A DNA stretch of 55,023 bases from an uncultured Eubacteriales bacterium. Lineage in GTDB: Bacteria > Bacillota > Clostridia > Oscillospirales > CAG-272. A model generated the notes under the pieces. That model saw nothing but the letters and a program-made list of their open reading frames with translations, had not been told where the DNA came from and searched no databases. Made by a program: the position numbers and the translations under genes. This document shows, piece after piece, positions 41,454-48,924 of this stretch. The DNA lies in the NCBI GenBank assembly GCA_900546315.1, contig URCP01000006.1:1-55023 (forward strand). Direction: 5' to 3'. Every line of letters starts with the position of its first letter. The stretch's first letter is position 1.

Positions 41454-41927
41454 TTATGAGACAAGAAAACCGAATATCTTCTTCAGAATATCCCCGTAAA
41501 AGAGATACATGAAGTCGAGCAGTATCGCGAAGATGAACGGAATAAGCACCGGCATGAGCTTTTTCGCGATACCCTTGCGTCGGTTGAGCTTATCGAGTAT
41601 GCGTTCCGCCTCGTCCTCCGGCACGTCCTCGCGGATCATGTCGCGCGTGAACGGTTTTTTTGAGAACCCGTGGTTCAGTATGACGACGGCAGCAGCCAGC
41701 GCCGTGACAATGACGTAATAAATGATTGTCACGACGCTGAACGACATCTTCGCTTTTGCCTCAAGCGTTATTCCCGCCTCGAGAACCGCGAATGCCGCGA
41801 GGGTCGAGAGGATCAACAGACCGAAGCGCCTCCAGTTGAAGGCGCGGAGCTGCTGCTTCAGACGTTTTTTCGCGTCCGGGTCATAGACGAGACCGCTCTT
41901 TTTCCTGTCCTTCTTTTTTTTCGGCAT
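41454..41927 (-). CDS. Small membrane protein of unknown function
   Basis: The 157-residue protein starts with a strongly basic segment (MPKKKKDRKKS), then spans at about 35-55 and 64-84, a charged loop (REDVPEDEAERILDKLNRRKG) and a third span near 128-145. This layout places the N-terminus and loop in the cytosol or follows a 3-span topology. It starts 7 bases after galK's stop codon and ends 5 bases before walJ's start. It is therefore in the galK-walJ-rlmH transcript. I do not recognise a family. Confidence 0.75.
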   Translation of the reverse strand: MPKKKKDRKKSGLVYDPDAKKRLKQQLRAFNWRRFGLLILSTLAAFAVLEAGITLEAKAKMSFSVVTIIYYVIVTALAAAVVILNHGFSKKPFTRDMIREDVPEDEAERILDKLNRRKGIAKKLMPVLIPFIFAILLDFMYLFYGDILKKIFGFLVS

Positions 41928-41933
41928 TGATGA

Positions 41934-43214
41934 TCAGTCGATGCGGATTGCGCCGTAGGGGCGGACCTTGAGGATCGTGACCGCGCCCTCGCCGAACGCT
42001 CCGTCGAGAGCCTTCTTGAACATCGGGACGTCCTCGTTCCTGACAAACGCCTGGATGGTGCCCGCGAATCCGCCGCCGTGTACTCTCCATGCCGCTTTCT
42101 TACCCTTCAGGACGTTTTCGGTGACGCAGAGAGCGAGCGAAAGTCCCTGCTCGGAGACGTTCTTTACGGTGTAGACGTTCTGGAGGTACTTGAAGCTCGA
42201 GTCGCCGGATGCGAGAACTCCCTTGAAGAACTCGTCGAGATCGCCCTTTCTGAGTGCCTCGGTCTGAGCGGTCACGCGCTCGTTTTCGTTCTCGAAGTGG
42301 ATAGCGCGCATGATGGCTCTGTCTCCCGCGAACTCGCGGAGCTTCGGAATGTTCGCCATTATCTCGTCGATGGTGACTTCTCTTAGCACGCTCTTGCCGA
42401 AATAGGACGCTACCTTCTTCATCTCTGCCGGAACCGACGCGTAGTCTTCATTGAGGTCGGCGTGGTTGCCGCCGGTGTTGACGATGCAGAGGCTGTAGCC
42501 TGCCGCGGTGAGGTCGAACGGGAGCTTTTCAATGACAGGTTCCTTCGGGTTCTTGAAGTCAATCGCGACGAATCCGCCGACAGCGCACGCGGTCTGATCC
42601 ATCAGACCGGAGGGCTTGCCGAAGAAGACGTTCTCGGAGTACTGCGCGATCTTCGCGATCTCGGCGTTCTCGACCTTGCCGTCGTTGTAGAAGCCGTTGA
42701 GTATGAGACCGACCATGTCCTCGAAAGCGGCGGAGGAAGAGAGTCCGGAGCCCTTGAAGACGTTGGAGGTGGTGTAAGCGTCATAGCCGCCGACCTTGTG
42801 GCCGTACTTGAGGAATCCGCTGCACATACCGGATATTATCGACTTCGAGGTGTAGTAGAGGTTCTCGTCGACGGTCGGATCGGTGATGTCGACCTCGTCG
42901 ATCGGGAAGCCTTCGGACTTGATGTTGATGTGCATATCGCCGCGCGGAGAAGCTGCGGCGATGATGTCGAGGTTGATGGAAGCTGCGAGCACCTTGCCGT
43001 AGTTGTGGTCTGTGTGGTTGCCGGAGATCTCGCTTCTGCCAGCGACCGAGAAAAGGGATATCTCGCGGTCGGCGCCGAAGAGCTTTGCGAACTCGTTCAC
43101 GGTGTTGGTGTAGCGTACTTTCTGCGCGGGGATGTTCTCCTCGCCGTAGAGGGTAGTGAAGATTTCGTTGAATTTGCCGTTTTCGATAGCGGTGATAGTC
43201 TGTTGTGCGTTCAT
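41934..43214 (-). CDS. galK: Galactokinase-family GHMP kinase
   Basis: The 426-residue GHMP kinase is most like galactokinase, which phosphorylates galactose at C1 in the Leloir pathway. The N-terminal GRSEISGNHTDHNYG corresponds to the galactokinase signature GRVNLIGEHTDYNGG, with Asn in place of Glu. Motif 2 is VFKGSGLSSSAAFE and motif 3 is WRVHGGGFAGTIQAF. No galT or galE lies nearby, and the altered sugar-binding motif leaves room for another hexose or N-acetylhexosamine substrate. AAAGGAG precedes the ATG. Confidence 0.85.
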   Translation of the reverse strand: MNAQQTITAIENGKFNEIFTTLYGEENIPAQKVRYTNTVNEFAKLFGADREISLFSVAGRSEISGNHTDHNYGKVLAASINLDIIAAASPRGDMHINIKSEGFPIDEVDITDPTVDENLYYTSKSIISGMCSGFLKYGHKVGGYDAYTTSNVFKGSGLSSSAAFEDMVGLILNGFYNDGKVENAEIAKIAQYSENVFFGKPSGLMDQTACAVGGFVAIDFKNPKEPVIEKLPFDLTAAGYSLCIVNTGGNHADLNEDYASVPAEMKKVASYFGKSVLREVTIDEIMANIPKLREFAGDRAIMRAIHFENENERVTAQTEALRKGDLDEFFKGVLASGDSSFKYLQNVYTVKNVSEQGLSLALCVTENVLKGKKAAWRVHGGGFAGTIQAFVRNEDVPMFKKALDGAFGEGAVTILKVRPYGAIRID

Positions 43215-43258
43215 GATTGAACTCCTTTGATTTTTATATTTTACCGTAATGTGATCTG

Positions 43259-44536
43259 TTATTCGTGTTTCATAGCGGTGATACGCGCCATGTCGAGCGC
43301 GTTACTGGCGGAGACCCAGCGCACATACGCGCGGTCCGCGTGTCCGCCGCCGACGTGCAGTTCCCTGACGTCCTCGTACCAGTCGGAGCTGACCCCGACG
43401 AATACTGTTCCGACGGGTTTTTCGGGTGTGCCGCCTGTAGGTCCGGCGATTCCCGTGGCGGATACGCCGATATCCGCGCCCATGAGCTTCCGGACACCGC
43501 GCGCCATCTCGATGGCCGTCTCATACGAAACGGCTCCGTGCGATTTGAGTGTTTCACGTGAAACATTGCAGAAGCGCTCCTTGATATCGTTCGCGTAGGT
43601 GACGATGCTTCCGTCGAGAACGGCGCTCGCCCCGCTGATAGCTGTGACGCGCTGGGATATCAGCCCGCCCGTGCAGGACTCGGCAGAGGCGACATGGAGC
43701 CGTTTTTCGGTGAGAACCTTTACGAGCGCCGCCTCGAGCGACCCGATGCCGACACCGTAGACGTATTCGCCGACAGGTGTTTTCATGATCTCCGCGATTG
43801 CTTTGTCGCAGAGAGCGGCGCATTCTGCGTCGTTCTTTCCGGCGGCGGTGACGCGCAGAAGCACTTCTCCGTCTTTCGCGTACGGCGCGACCGTGGGGTT
43901 TGTCCAGCCGGTCATCATGTCGTGAAGTATCGACTCGACCTTCGACTCACCCATGCCGAATATGTTCAGGCATTTTGAGACGAGCTCGTGATCCGAGAAC
44001 TTTTTAAGATAAGGCTCCGCCTGCTCGACGAACATCGGCTCGCACTCGCGCGGGGGACCCGGGAGGAGGATGACGATCTTCCCTTTTTCGAGGTCTTCAA
44101 TCGCCATACCGGGCGCCGTGCCGTAATCGTTTCTGAATACGACCGAACCTTCGGGTATCAGCGCCTGTTTCTTGTTGTTTTCGGTCATCTCGTGACCGGC
44201 ACGCTCGATGCGCGCGCGCAGTCTCTCGAGACTCTCCTCGTGCATGAAGAGCTTTCTGCTCATTAGCTCTGCGGCGGTCTCCTTTGTGAGATCGTCGTAT
44301 GTCGGACCGAGACCGCCGGTCAGGATGACGAGGTCGCTTCGCGATATCGCGAGCGAAAGAGCGCTTTTCAGCCGTTCAGGATTGTCCCCGACGACCGATT
44401 GCGAGTATTGATTTATCCCGAGAGCGGCGAGGCGTCTCGAGATGAACGCCGCGTCGGTGTTGACGATGTCGCCGAGAAGAAGCTCGGTGCCGACGCAGAG
44501 TATTTCCGCGGTATTAAGTCTCATTTTTTTGATCAT
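43259..44536 (-). CDS. cinA: CinA: competence/damage-inducible protein with NMN amidohydrolase domain
   Basis: The 425-residue CinA has an N-terminal MoaB/Mog-like (COG1058) domain starting with AEILCVGTELLLGDIVNTDAAF and containing LTGGLGPTYDD. The C-terminal PncC nicotinamide-nucleotide amidase domain carries AESCTGGLISQRVTAISGAS and SATGIAGPTGGTPEKPVG. Start 44536 has GGAG 6 bases upstream; the open frame to 44797 overlaps LysR and is rejected. It overlaps the LysR 3' end by 23 bases. A perfect parS palindrome lies within the gene and is read as NVSRET. Confidence 0.93.
   Translation of the reverse strand: MIKKMRLNTAEILCVGTELLLGDIVNTDAAFISRRLAALGINQYSQSVVGDNPERLKSALSLAISRSDLVILTGGLGPTYDDLTKETAAELMSRKLFMHEESLERLRARIERAGHEMTENNKKQALIPEGSVVFRNDYGTAPGMAIEDLEKGKIVILLPGPPRECEPMFVEQAEPYLKKFSDHELVSKCLNIFGMGESKVESILHDMMTGWTNPTVAPYAKDGEVLLRVTAAGKNDAECAALCDKAIAEIMKTPVGEYVYGVGIGSLEAALVKVLTEKRLHVASAESCTGGLISQRVTAISGASAVLDGSIVTYANDIKERFCNVSRETLKSHGAVSYETAIEMARGVRKLMGADIGVSATGIAGPTGGTPEKPVGTVFVGVSSDWYEDVRELHVGGGHADRAYVRWVSASNALDMARITAMKHE
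43550..43565. other. parS: parS site 3, inside cinA
   Basis: TGTTTCACGTGAAACA, a perfect parS palindrome within the cinA coding sequence, 9 kb from the first two and about 21 kb from oriC. Confidence 0.93.
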
Positions 44537-45431
44537 TGCTTTCTCCGCCAAGGTCGGACAGTATCTCACGTATGATGTGGGACGCCGCCGCCGGAAGCGG
44601 CAGATTTTTAAGATGAGCGAGCATGAATCTCCGCGGCGGGAGCTCATGACGAAGCTCGACGCGGCAGAGTCTGCCGGATGCGAGGTCATCTTTCGCAAAG
44701 TCCTCGACAACGCAGGTAATCCCGATCCCGCGTCTCGCGAACTCGATGAGAAGATCGCTCGTCGCGAGCTCGATCGACGGACTGAGTGTACCCTCACCGA
44801 AGAAGCTGTCTATATACCGTCTCGTCGAAGTTTCCTTCTCGAGCAGTATGAGCGGGTATTTTCTGAGCAGCACCGGGTCGAGCTTCTTTTCCGCGACCGG
44901 GTATTTTTCCGACCGCACGAAGATGTCCTGTATTGTCTTCACGGGTATGAACTCGATCGCTTCGTCGCTCGTGTCGACAGGCTCGCTGACGACACCGAAG
45001 TCGATGAGCCCGCCGCGCAGCGCTTCAAGCGTCGACGGCGTCGGAGCGTTCGTGATGGTAAGTCTGACGCCGGGATAGAGATCGCGGAACCGCTCAAGAT
45101 AGTCGAGCAGGAAGAACCGCAGAGTCATGTCGCTCGCGCCGATGCGCAGGGTTCCGCTCCGCAGCCCCGCGATGTCGCGCAGTTTCTCTTCCCCCGCCTC
45201 GATCAGCGAGAAAGCGCTCGAGAGATGCTCGAGCAGTATGCTTCCCTCATTTGTCAGGCTGATACCGCGGTTTGAGCGGAAGAACAGCTTGACGCCGAGC
45301 GCGTCCTCGAGCTTGCCGATAGCGAGGCTGACCGCCGGCTGCGAGATGTGCATTTCCTTCGCGGCGCGCGAGATGCTGCGGCTCTTCGCGGTCTGCATGA
45401 AGACCGGATATAGATCGAGATTCTGTATCAT
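44514..45431 (-). CDS. LysR-family transcriptional regulator
   Basis: The 305-residue LysR regulator. The N-terminal winged HTH reads FMQTAKSRSISRAAKEMHISQPAVSLAIGKLE (residues about 10-41), then LFFRSNRGISLTNEG. The effector domain starts near residue 90 (GTLRIGASDMTLRFFLLDYLERF), closest in style to CysB/CysL-type regulators of sulfur or nitrogen genes. Here the gene overlaps cinA and faces glyA at 76 bases on the same strand. LysR genes usually regulate a divergent neighbour, but none is divergent here. The target is unknown. Confidence 0.9.
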   Translation of the reverse strand: MIQNLDLYPVFMQTAKSRSISRAAKEMHISQPAVSLAIGKLEDALGVKLFFRSNRGISLTNEGSILLEHLSSAFSLIEAGEEKLRDIAGLRSGTLRIGASDMTLRFFLLDYLERFRDLYPGVRLTITNAPTPSTLEALRGGLIDFGVVSEPVDTSDEAIEFIPVKTIQDIFVRSEKYPVAEKKLDPVLLRKYPLILLEKETSTRRYIDSFFGEGTLSPSIELATSDLLIEFARRGIGITCVVEDFAKDDLASGRLCRVELRHELPPRRFMLAHLKNLPLPAAASHIIREILSDLGGESNDQKNET

Positions 45432-45507
45432 GGCTCCTCCGCCGGATCGCGCGGTATGTTTACGCTGCCAATATGTCCCTTAAATGGGAAAATTGTCTGA
45501 AATTCTA

Positions 45508-46755
45508 TCAACCCTCGTAAAGCGGGTACTTCTTGCAGATAGCGGTGACTTCGGAACGGATATAGTCCGCGCTGTTCTCGAAGTCGGTCGCCGCGAGCTT
45601 TATGAGGTGAGCGAGCTTCTTCATGTCGTCCTCGACAAGACCGCGCGAGGTGACGGCGGGTGTGCCGATGCGGACGCCGCTCGTGACGAACGGGGATTCC
45701 GGATCGTTCGGGATGGCGTTCTTGTTGACGGTGATATAGACCTCGTCGAGCTGCTTCTCAAGCTGCTTGCCGGTGATGTGCATCGAGCGCAGGTCTAGGA
45801 GCATCAGGTGGTTGTCGGTTCCGCCGGAGAGGAGGTTGAAGCCCTCTGCCATAAGCGAGTCGGCAAGGACCTTTGCGTTTTTGACTATCTGTTCCTGATA
45901 GGTCTTGAATTCCGGTTTCAGTGCTTCCTCAAAGCATACTGCCTTAGCGGCGATGATGTGCATGAGCGGACCGCCCTGCGTGCCAGGGAAGACTGCCTTG
46001 TTGATAGCCTTCGCGAGCTCTTCGCGGCAGAGGATCATACCGCCGCGCGGACCGCGGAGGGTCTTGTGGGTGGTCGTTGTGACGACGTCCGCGTACGGAA
46101 CGGGGTTCGGATGGAGTCCCGCTGCGACGAGTCCGGCGATGTGCGCCATGTCGACCATCAGGTAAGCGCCGACGCTCTTCGCGATCGTGCCGAGTCTCTC
46201 AAAGTCGATGATGCGCGGATAAGCGGACGCTCCGGCGACGATGAGCTTCGGCTTGTGCTCTTTCGCGAGGGCTTCAATCTTGTCGTAGTCGATCATGGAC
46301 GTGTTGTCGTCGACACCATATGGGATGAAGTTGTAGAGCATACCGGAGATATTGACCGGGCTGCCGTGAGTGAGGTGTCCTCCATGCGCGAGGTTCATGC
46401 CGAGGACGGTGTCGCCGGGCTTCAGGAGCGCGAGATATACCGCGGTGTTAGCCTGAGCGCCGGAGTGCGGCTGAACGTTCGCGTGCTCGGCACCGAATAG
46501 CTTCTTGGCGCGCTCGATGGCGATGTTCTCGGCGATATCGACGCATTCGCAGCCGCCGTAGTAGCGTTTTCCGGGGTAGCCTTCGGCGTACTTGTTGGCA
46601 AGCACCGTGCCCATTGTCGCCATGACCGCGGGGGAGATGACGTTCTCTGACGCGATGAGTTCAAGACCACGCTGCTGACGGGCGTATTCCTTCGCGACGG
46701 CGTCGCCGATCTCCGGGTCCTGTGAACGGATGAATTCTATGTTTTCAAGTATCAT
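45508..46755 (-). CDS. glyA: Serine hydroxymethyltransferase
   Basis: The 415-residue PLP enzyme interconverts serine and glycine with tetrahydrofolate, the main source of one-carbon units. N-terminal QRGLELIASENVISPAVM, GGCECVDIAE, the central HIAGLVAAG region and the PLP-lysine motif VTTTTHKTLRGPRGG are all present. CAGGAG precedes the ATG at a normal distance, and its own promoter lies at 46792-46820. It is the first gene of the minus-strand block that runs toward parAB. Confidence 0.97.
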   Translation of the reverse strand: MILENIEFIRSQDPEIGDAVAKEYARQQRGLELIASENVISPAVMATMGTVLANKYAEGYPGKRYYGGCECVDIAENIAIERAKKLFGAEHANVQPHSGAQANTAVYLALLKPGDTVLGMNLAHGGHLTHGSPVNISGMLYNFIPYGVDDNTSMIDYDKIEALAKEHKPKLIVAGASAYPRIIDFERLGTIAKSVGAYLMVDMAHIAGLVAAGLHPNPVPYADVVTTTTHKTLRGPRGGMILCREELAKAINKAVFPGTQGGPLMHIIAAKAVCFEEALKPEFKTYQEQIVKNAKVLADSLMAEGFNLLSGGTDNHLMLLDLRSMHITGKQLEKQLDEVYITVNKNAIPNDPESPFVTSGVRIGTPAVTSRGLVEDDMKKLAHLIKLAATDFENSADYIRSEVTAICKKYPLYEG

Positions 46756-46791
46756 ATTCGTGTCTCCTGTTGAAATAAAATAATTAATATT

Positions 46792-46820
46792 ATTATACAG
46801 TATTTTCTGACAGAATACAA
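46792..46820 (-). promoter_or_regulatory. glyA promoter
   Basis: On the minus strand TTGTAT (46815-46820) and TATAAT (46792-46797) are 17 bases apart, about 37 bases before the start codon. Confidence 0.75.
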
Positions 46821-46953
46821 TAGTGATTTTGTTAAAAATATAAGCCGTTCCGCCGGAAAAGGAGCTGTCCGGGAAGCCGTTGGAAATCTGAGACCGACAA
46901 TTGACGGAGTTTGCACGAATGTGTCAAAATATTATGAATTTTTACGTGTTTGG

Positions 46954-46982
46954 CTTTACAAACCGACCGGAATGTGATATAA
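46954..46982 (+). promoter_or_regulatory. Upstream promoter in the 631-base glyA-minD gap
   Basis: TTTACA (46954-46959) and TATAAT (46977-46982) are 17 bases apart. A transcript from here would have a leader of about 400 bases before the MinD-like gene. That leader includes a CGCCG-GATTT-CGGCG hairpin near 47003-47017 and an AAATGTTAA / TTAACATTT inverted repeat (47092-47100 with 47123-47131). It could alternatively be a small RNA. Confidence 0.6.
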
Positions 46983-47228
46983 TTTACTGTGCGGGATACA
47001 CGCCGGATTTCGGCGCGGAGGATGTCATTGCGGATGAGCGCGTTATGCGCATACATGGTGCGCTTGCGTGACGGGGCAAAAATGTGATGAAAAATGTTAA
47101 ATCAACCAATTCGTGTGTGTGGTTAACATTTATTAAGCACAATTTTCGTCATATTGTCCAAACGTCGCCCGTGAAAATATCGCAAATGTAAAAAAATGTG
47201 TTTTGAATGAAAATTTTCGCCAATACTA

Positions 47229-47266
47229 TTGACAATAGACACAAATTTGTGATATCATATATTTGT
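47229..47266 (+). promoter_or_regulatory. Proximal promoter of the MinD-like gene with embedded palindrome
   Basis: TTGACA (47229-47234) and TATCAT (47253-47258) are 18 bases apart. The spacer contains CACAAATTTGTG (47240-47251), a perfect 12-bp palindrome, and another ATTTGT half-site lies at 47261-47266. A repressor bound here would occlude RNA polymerase. Confidence 0.65.
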
Positions 47267-47316
47267 GGGATTAGTAAAACTGTGATGTTAAACTAATTCG
47301 CCACAATACATCAAAA

Positions 47317-47341
47317 CGATTTGTTTTATTGTGACAAATCG
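47317..47341. repeat. Inverted repeat in the MinD-like leader
   Basis: CGATTTGT (47317-47324) and ACAAATCG (47334-47341) are exact reverse complements, with the same ATTTGT/ACAAAT half-sites as the promoter palindrome. It lies 46 bases before the start codon. Confidence 0.55.
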
Positions 47342-47386
47342 CTGTTGACGGACAGAATAACCTGAAACAGAACCGGGACGGGGATC

Positions 47387-48241
47387 ATGGCTCAGAACGA
47401 TATTTCAATGACTGATATGTCATTGATGCCCGGCACGTATACGGCGGCGAGGATCATACTGGTCACATCGTGCAAGGGCGGGGTCGGGAAATCGACCTGT
47501 GCCGCCAATCTCGCGGCTGCGTTCGCGCTGCGGGGAAAGAAGACGCTTCTCTGCGACTGCGACTTTGATATGCGCTGTCTTGATCTGATGCTCGGGGTCG
47601 AGAATGACGTCGTGTATGATCTCTATGACGCGGCGACGGGTAGGGCTCCGCTCTCGAAGGCGCTTATACGCGACGAGAGGTGCGGGAACCTGTATCTTCT
47701 CGCGGCTCCGTACAGCAGCGGCGACACGCTCACTCCGGAGATGATCGCGGCGGTGTTCGGCGCGGCGTCGGCGGATGGATTTGAGTATATCATCGTCGAC
47801 ACGCCGGGAACTCTGGTTCCGAAGTCGGTGCTGCTTACCGGGATGGCGCGCGGGGCGGTCATTGTGGCGTCGCATCAGCCGGTGAGTATACGAGCGGCGG
47901 ACAGAACGGCGGAGTATCTTTCGGGGTACAGGGTGCCGGAACTGCGGCTTCTCATAAACGAGTTTGACGTCGACGCGGCGATACATGGGACAAGACCGGG
48001 AATAAACGAGATAATAGACCGCACGAGCATACAGCTCGGAGGGATAGTCCCGTATGACAGGCGGCTGATGCTGACCTGTGAGGCGGGCGAGCTCTGCGCC
48101 TTTGATCCGAAGCTCGGGAATGCGGCGGCGGCGTTCGACAATATCGCGGCGCGGCTGTCCGGACGGTATGTGCCGTTGTTTTCGGGATTCCGCGGATACG
48201 GGGTCAGACGCCGGATAAAGAAGCTGCTCGGCGGGATATGA
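47387..48241 (+). CDS. MinD/ParA-family ATPase
   Basis: The 284-residue P-loop ATPase has the deviant Walker A KGGVGKST (about residues 30-37), a switch region CDCDFDMRCLDLMLG and Walker B FEYIIVDTPGTL. It ends in GVRRRIKKLLGGI, an amphipathic basic helix like the MinD membrane-targeting sequence. That makes MinD a better fit than ParA or FlhG. No minC, minE or flagellar genes are next to it, so it is an orphan. It is transcribed from a long, repeat-rich control region. Its role in division-site choice or another localisation task is inferred only. Confidence 0.8.
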   Translation: MAQNDISMTDMSLMPGTYTAARIILVTSCKGGVGKSTCAANLAAAFALRGKKTLLCDCDFDMRCLDLMLGVENDVVYDLYDAATGRAPLSKALIRDERCGNLYLLAAPYSSGDTLTPEMIAAVFGAASADGFEYIIVDTPGTLVPKSVLLTGMARGAVIVASHQPVSIRAADRTAEYLSGYRVPELRLLINEFDVDAAIHGTRPGINEIIDRTSIQLGGIVPYDRRLMLTCEAGELCAFDPKLGNAAAAFDNIAARLSGRYVPLFSGFRGYGVRRRIKKLLGGI

Positions 48242-48312
48242 AGATAAGCTGAAAGAAAATAAGTCTATAGATCAATAAGACACTGAGAATTAAACGAAAG
48301 GATTGAAATACA

Positions 48313-48735
48313 ATGGAAATCGCAATCATCGCGGACGACAAGAAAAAGGAGCTGATGACGCAGTTCTGCATCGCCTACTGCGGCATCCTTTGCAAGCACA
48401 ACCTCTGTGCTACCGGCATCACCGGCAAGTACATCTCGGTGGCGACGGGACTCAAGATAGAGCGCCTGCTTTCCGGAGCGCACGGAGGAGCGCAGCAGAT
48501 AACCTCGCGCGTGGCGTACAACGAGATAGACCTTCTGATCTACTTCCGCGACACGTCGAAGGATATCGTGTTCGATGAGGAGGAGTACAACCTTCTCCGT
48601 ATGTGCGACGTGTACAACATTCCTTTCGCGACGAACATCGCGACGGCTGAGGTACTCGTGACGGCGCTTGAGTCGGGTGGACTCGACTGGAGAGAGATCG
48701 TCAACCCGAAGTCTGACTACAACCGTAAAGCATAA
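48313..48735 (+). CDS. mgsA: Methylglyoxal synthase
   Basis: The 140-residue enzyme converts dihydroxyacetone phosphate to methylglyoxal and phosphate, a bypass that relieves phosphate-limited glycolysis. Family motifs are IAIIADDKKK, ATGITGKYI, LSGAHGGAQQI with the phosphate-binding Gly/Ser, and DLLIYFRDT with the catalytic Asp region. AAAGGA lies 10 bases upstream of the ATG. It follows the MinD-like gene by 71 bases, possibly in one transcript. Terminators follow. Confidence 0.95.
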   Translation: MEIAIIADDKKKELMTQFCIAYCGILCKHNLCATGITGKYISVATGLKIERLLSGAHGGAQQITSRVAYNEIDLLIYFRDTSKDIVFDEEEYNLLRMCDVYNIPFATNIATAEVLVTALESGGLDWREIVNPKSDYNRKA

Positions 48736-48816
48736 AACGACAGACGACACCTGACGGGAGAAGTGTGCCCATACGCGGTCACTCTCTCAGGCGGCAGACT
48801 GTCTGAAACAGAATTC

Positions 48817-48864
48817 AAACCGTGAGGATAAGTGTCTGAGACACGAAATCCGCACGGTTTTTTT
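48817..48864 (+). terminator. Terminator after mgsA
   Basis: AAACCGTG (48817-48824) pairs with CACGGTTT (48853-48860) and enters a T-run. An inner GTGTC-TGA-GACAC stem (48832-48844) sits in the loop. Confidence 0.72.
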
Positions 48865-48876
48865 GACTATAAAAAG

Positions 48877-48908
48877 GCATCCCGGAGACACTGTAATCTC
48901 CGGGATGC
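48877..48908 (-). terminator. Terminator after nfnB
   Basis: The perfect 12-bp stem GCATCCCGGAGA / TCTCCGGGATGC is followed on the minus strand by CTTTTTA. Confidence 0.9.
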
Positions 48909-48924
48909 TTGTTATTCTGCGTGT

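Noticed and set aside
46832..47056. A 74-codon minus-strand frame in the glyA-minD gap
   Set aside because: It crosses an apparent promoter on the other strand and lacks a ribosome binding site or protein-like features.
47021..47086. A 21-codon frame right after GGAGG, as a leader peptide
   Set aside because: The GGAGG abuts the ATG, too close for initiation, and nothing in the peptide suggests attenuation. Mentioned only within the leader finding.
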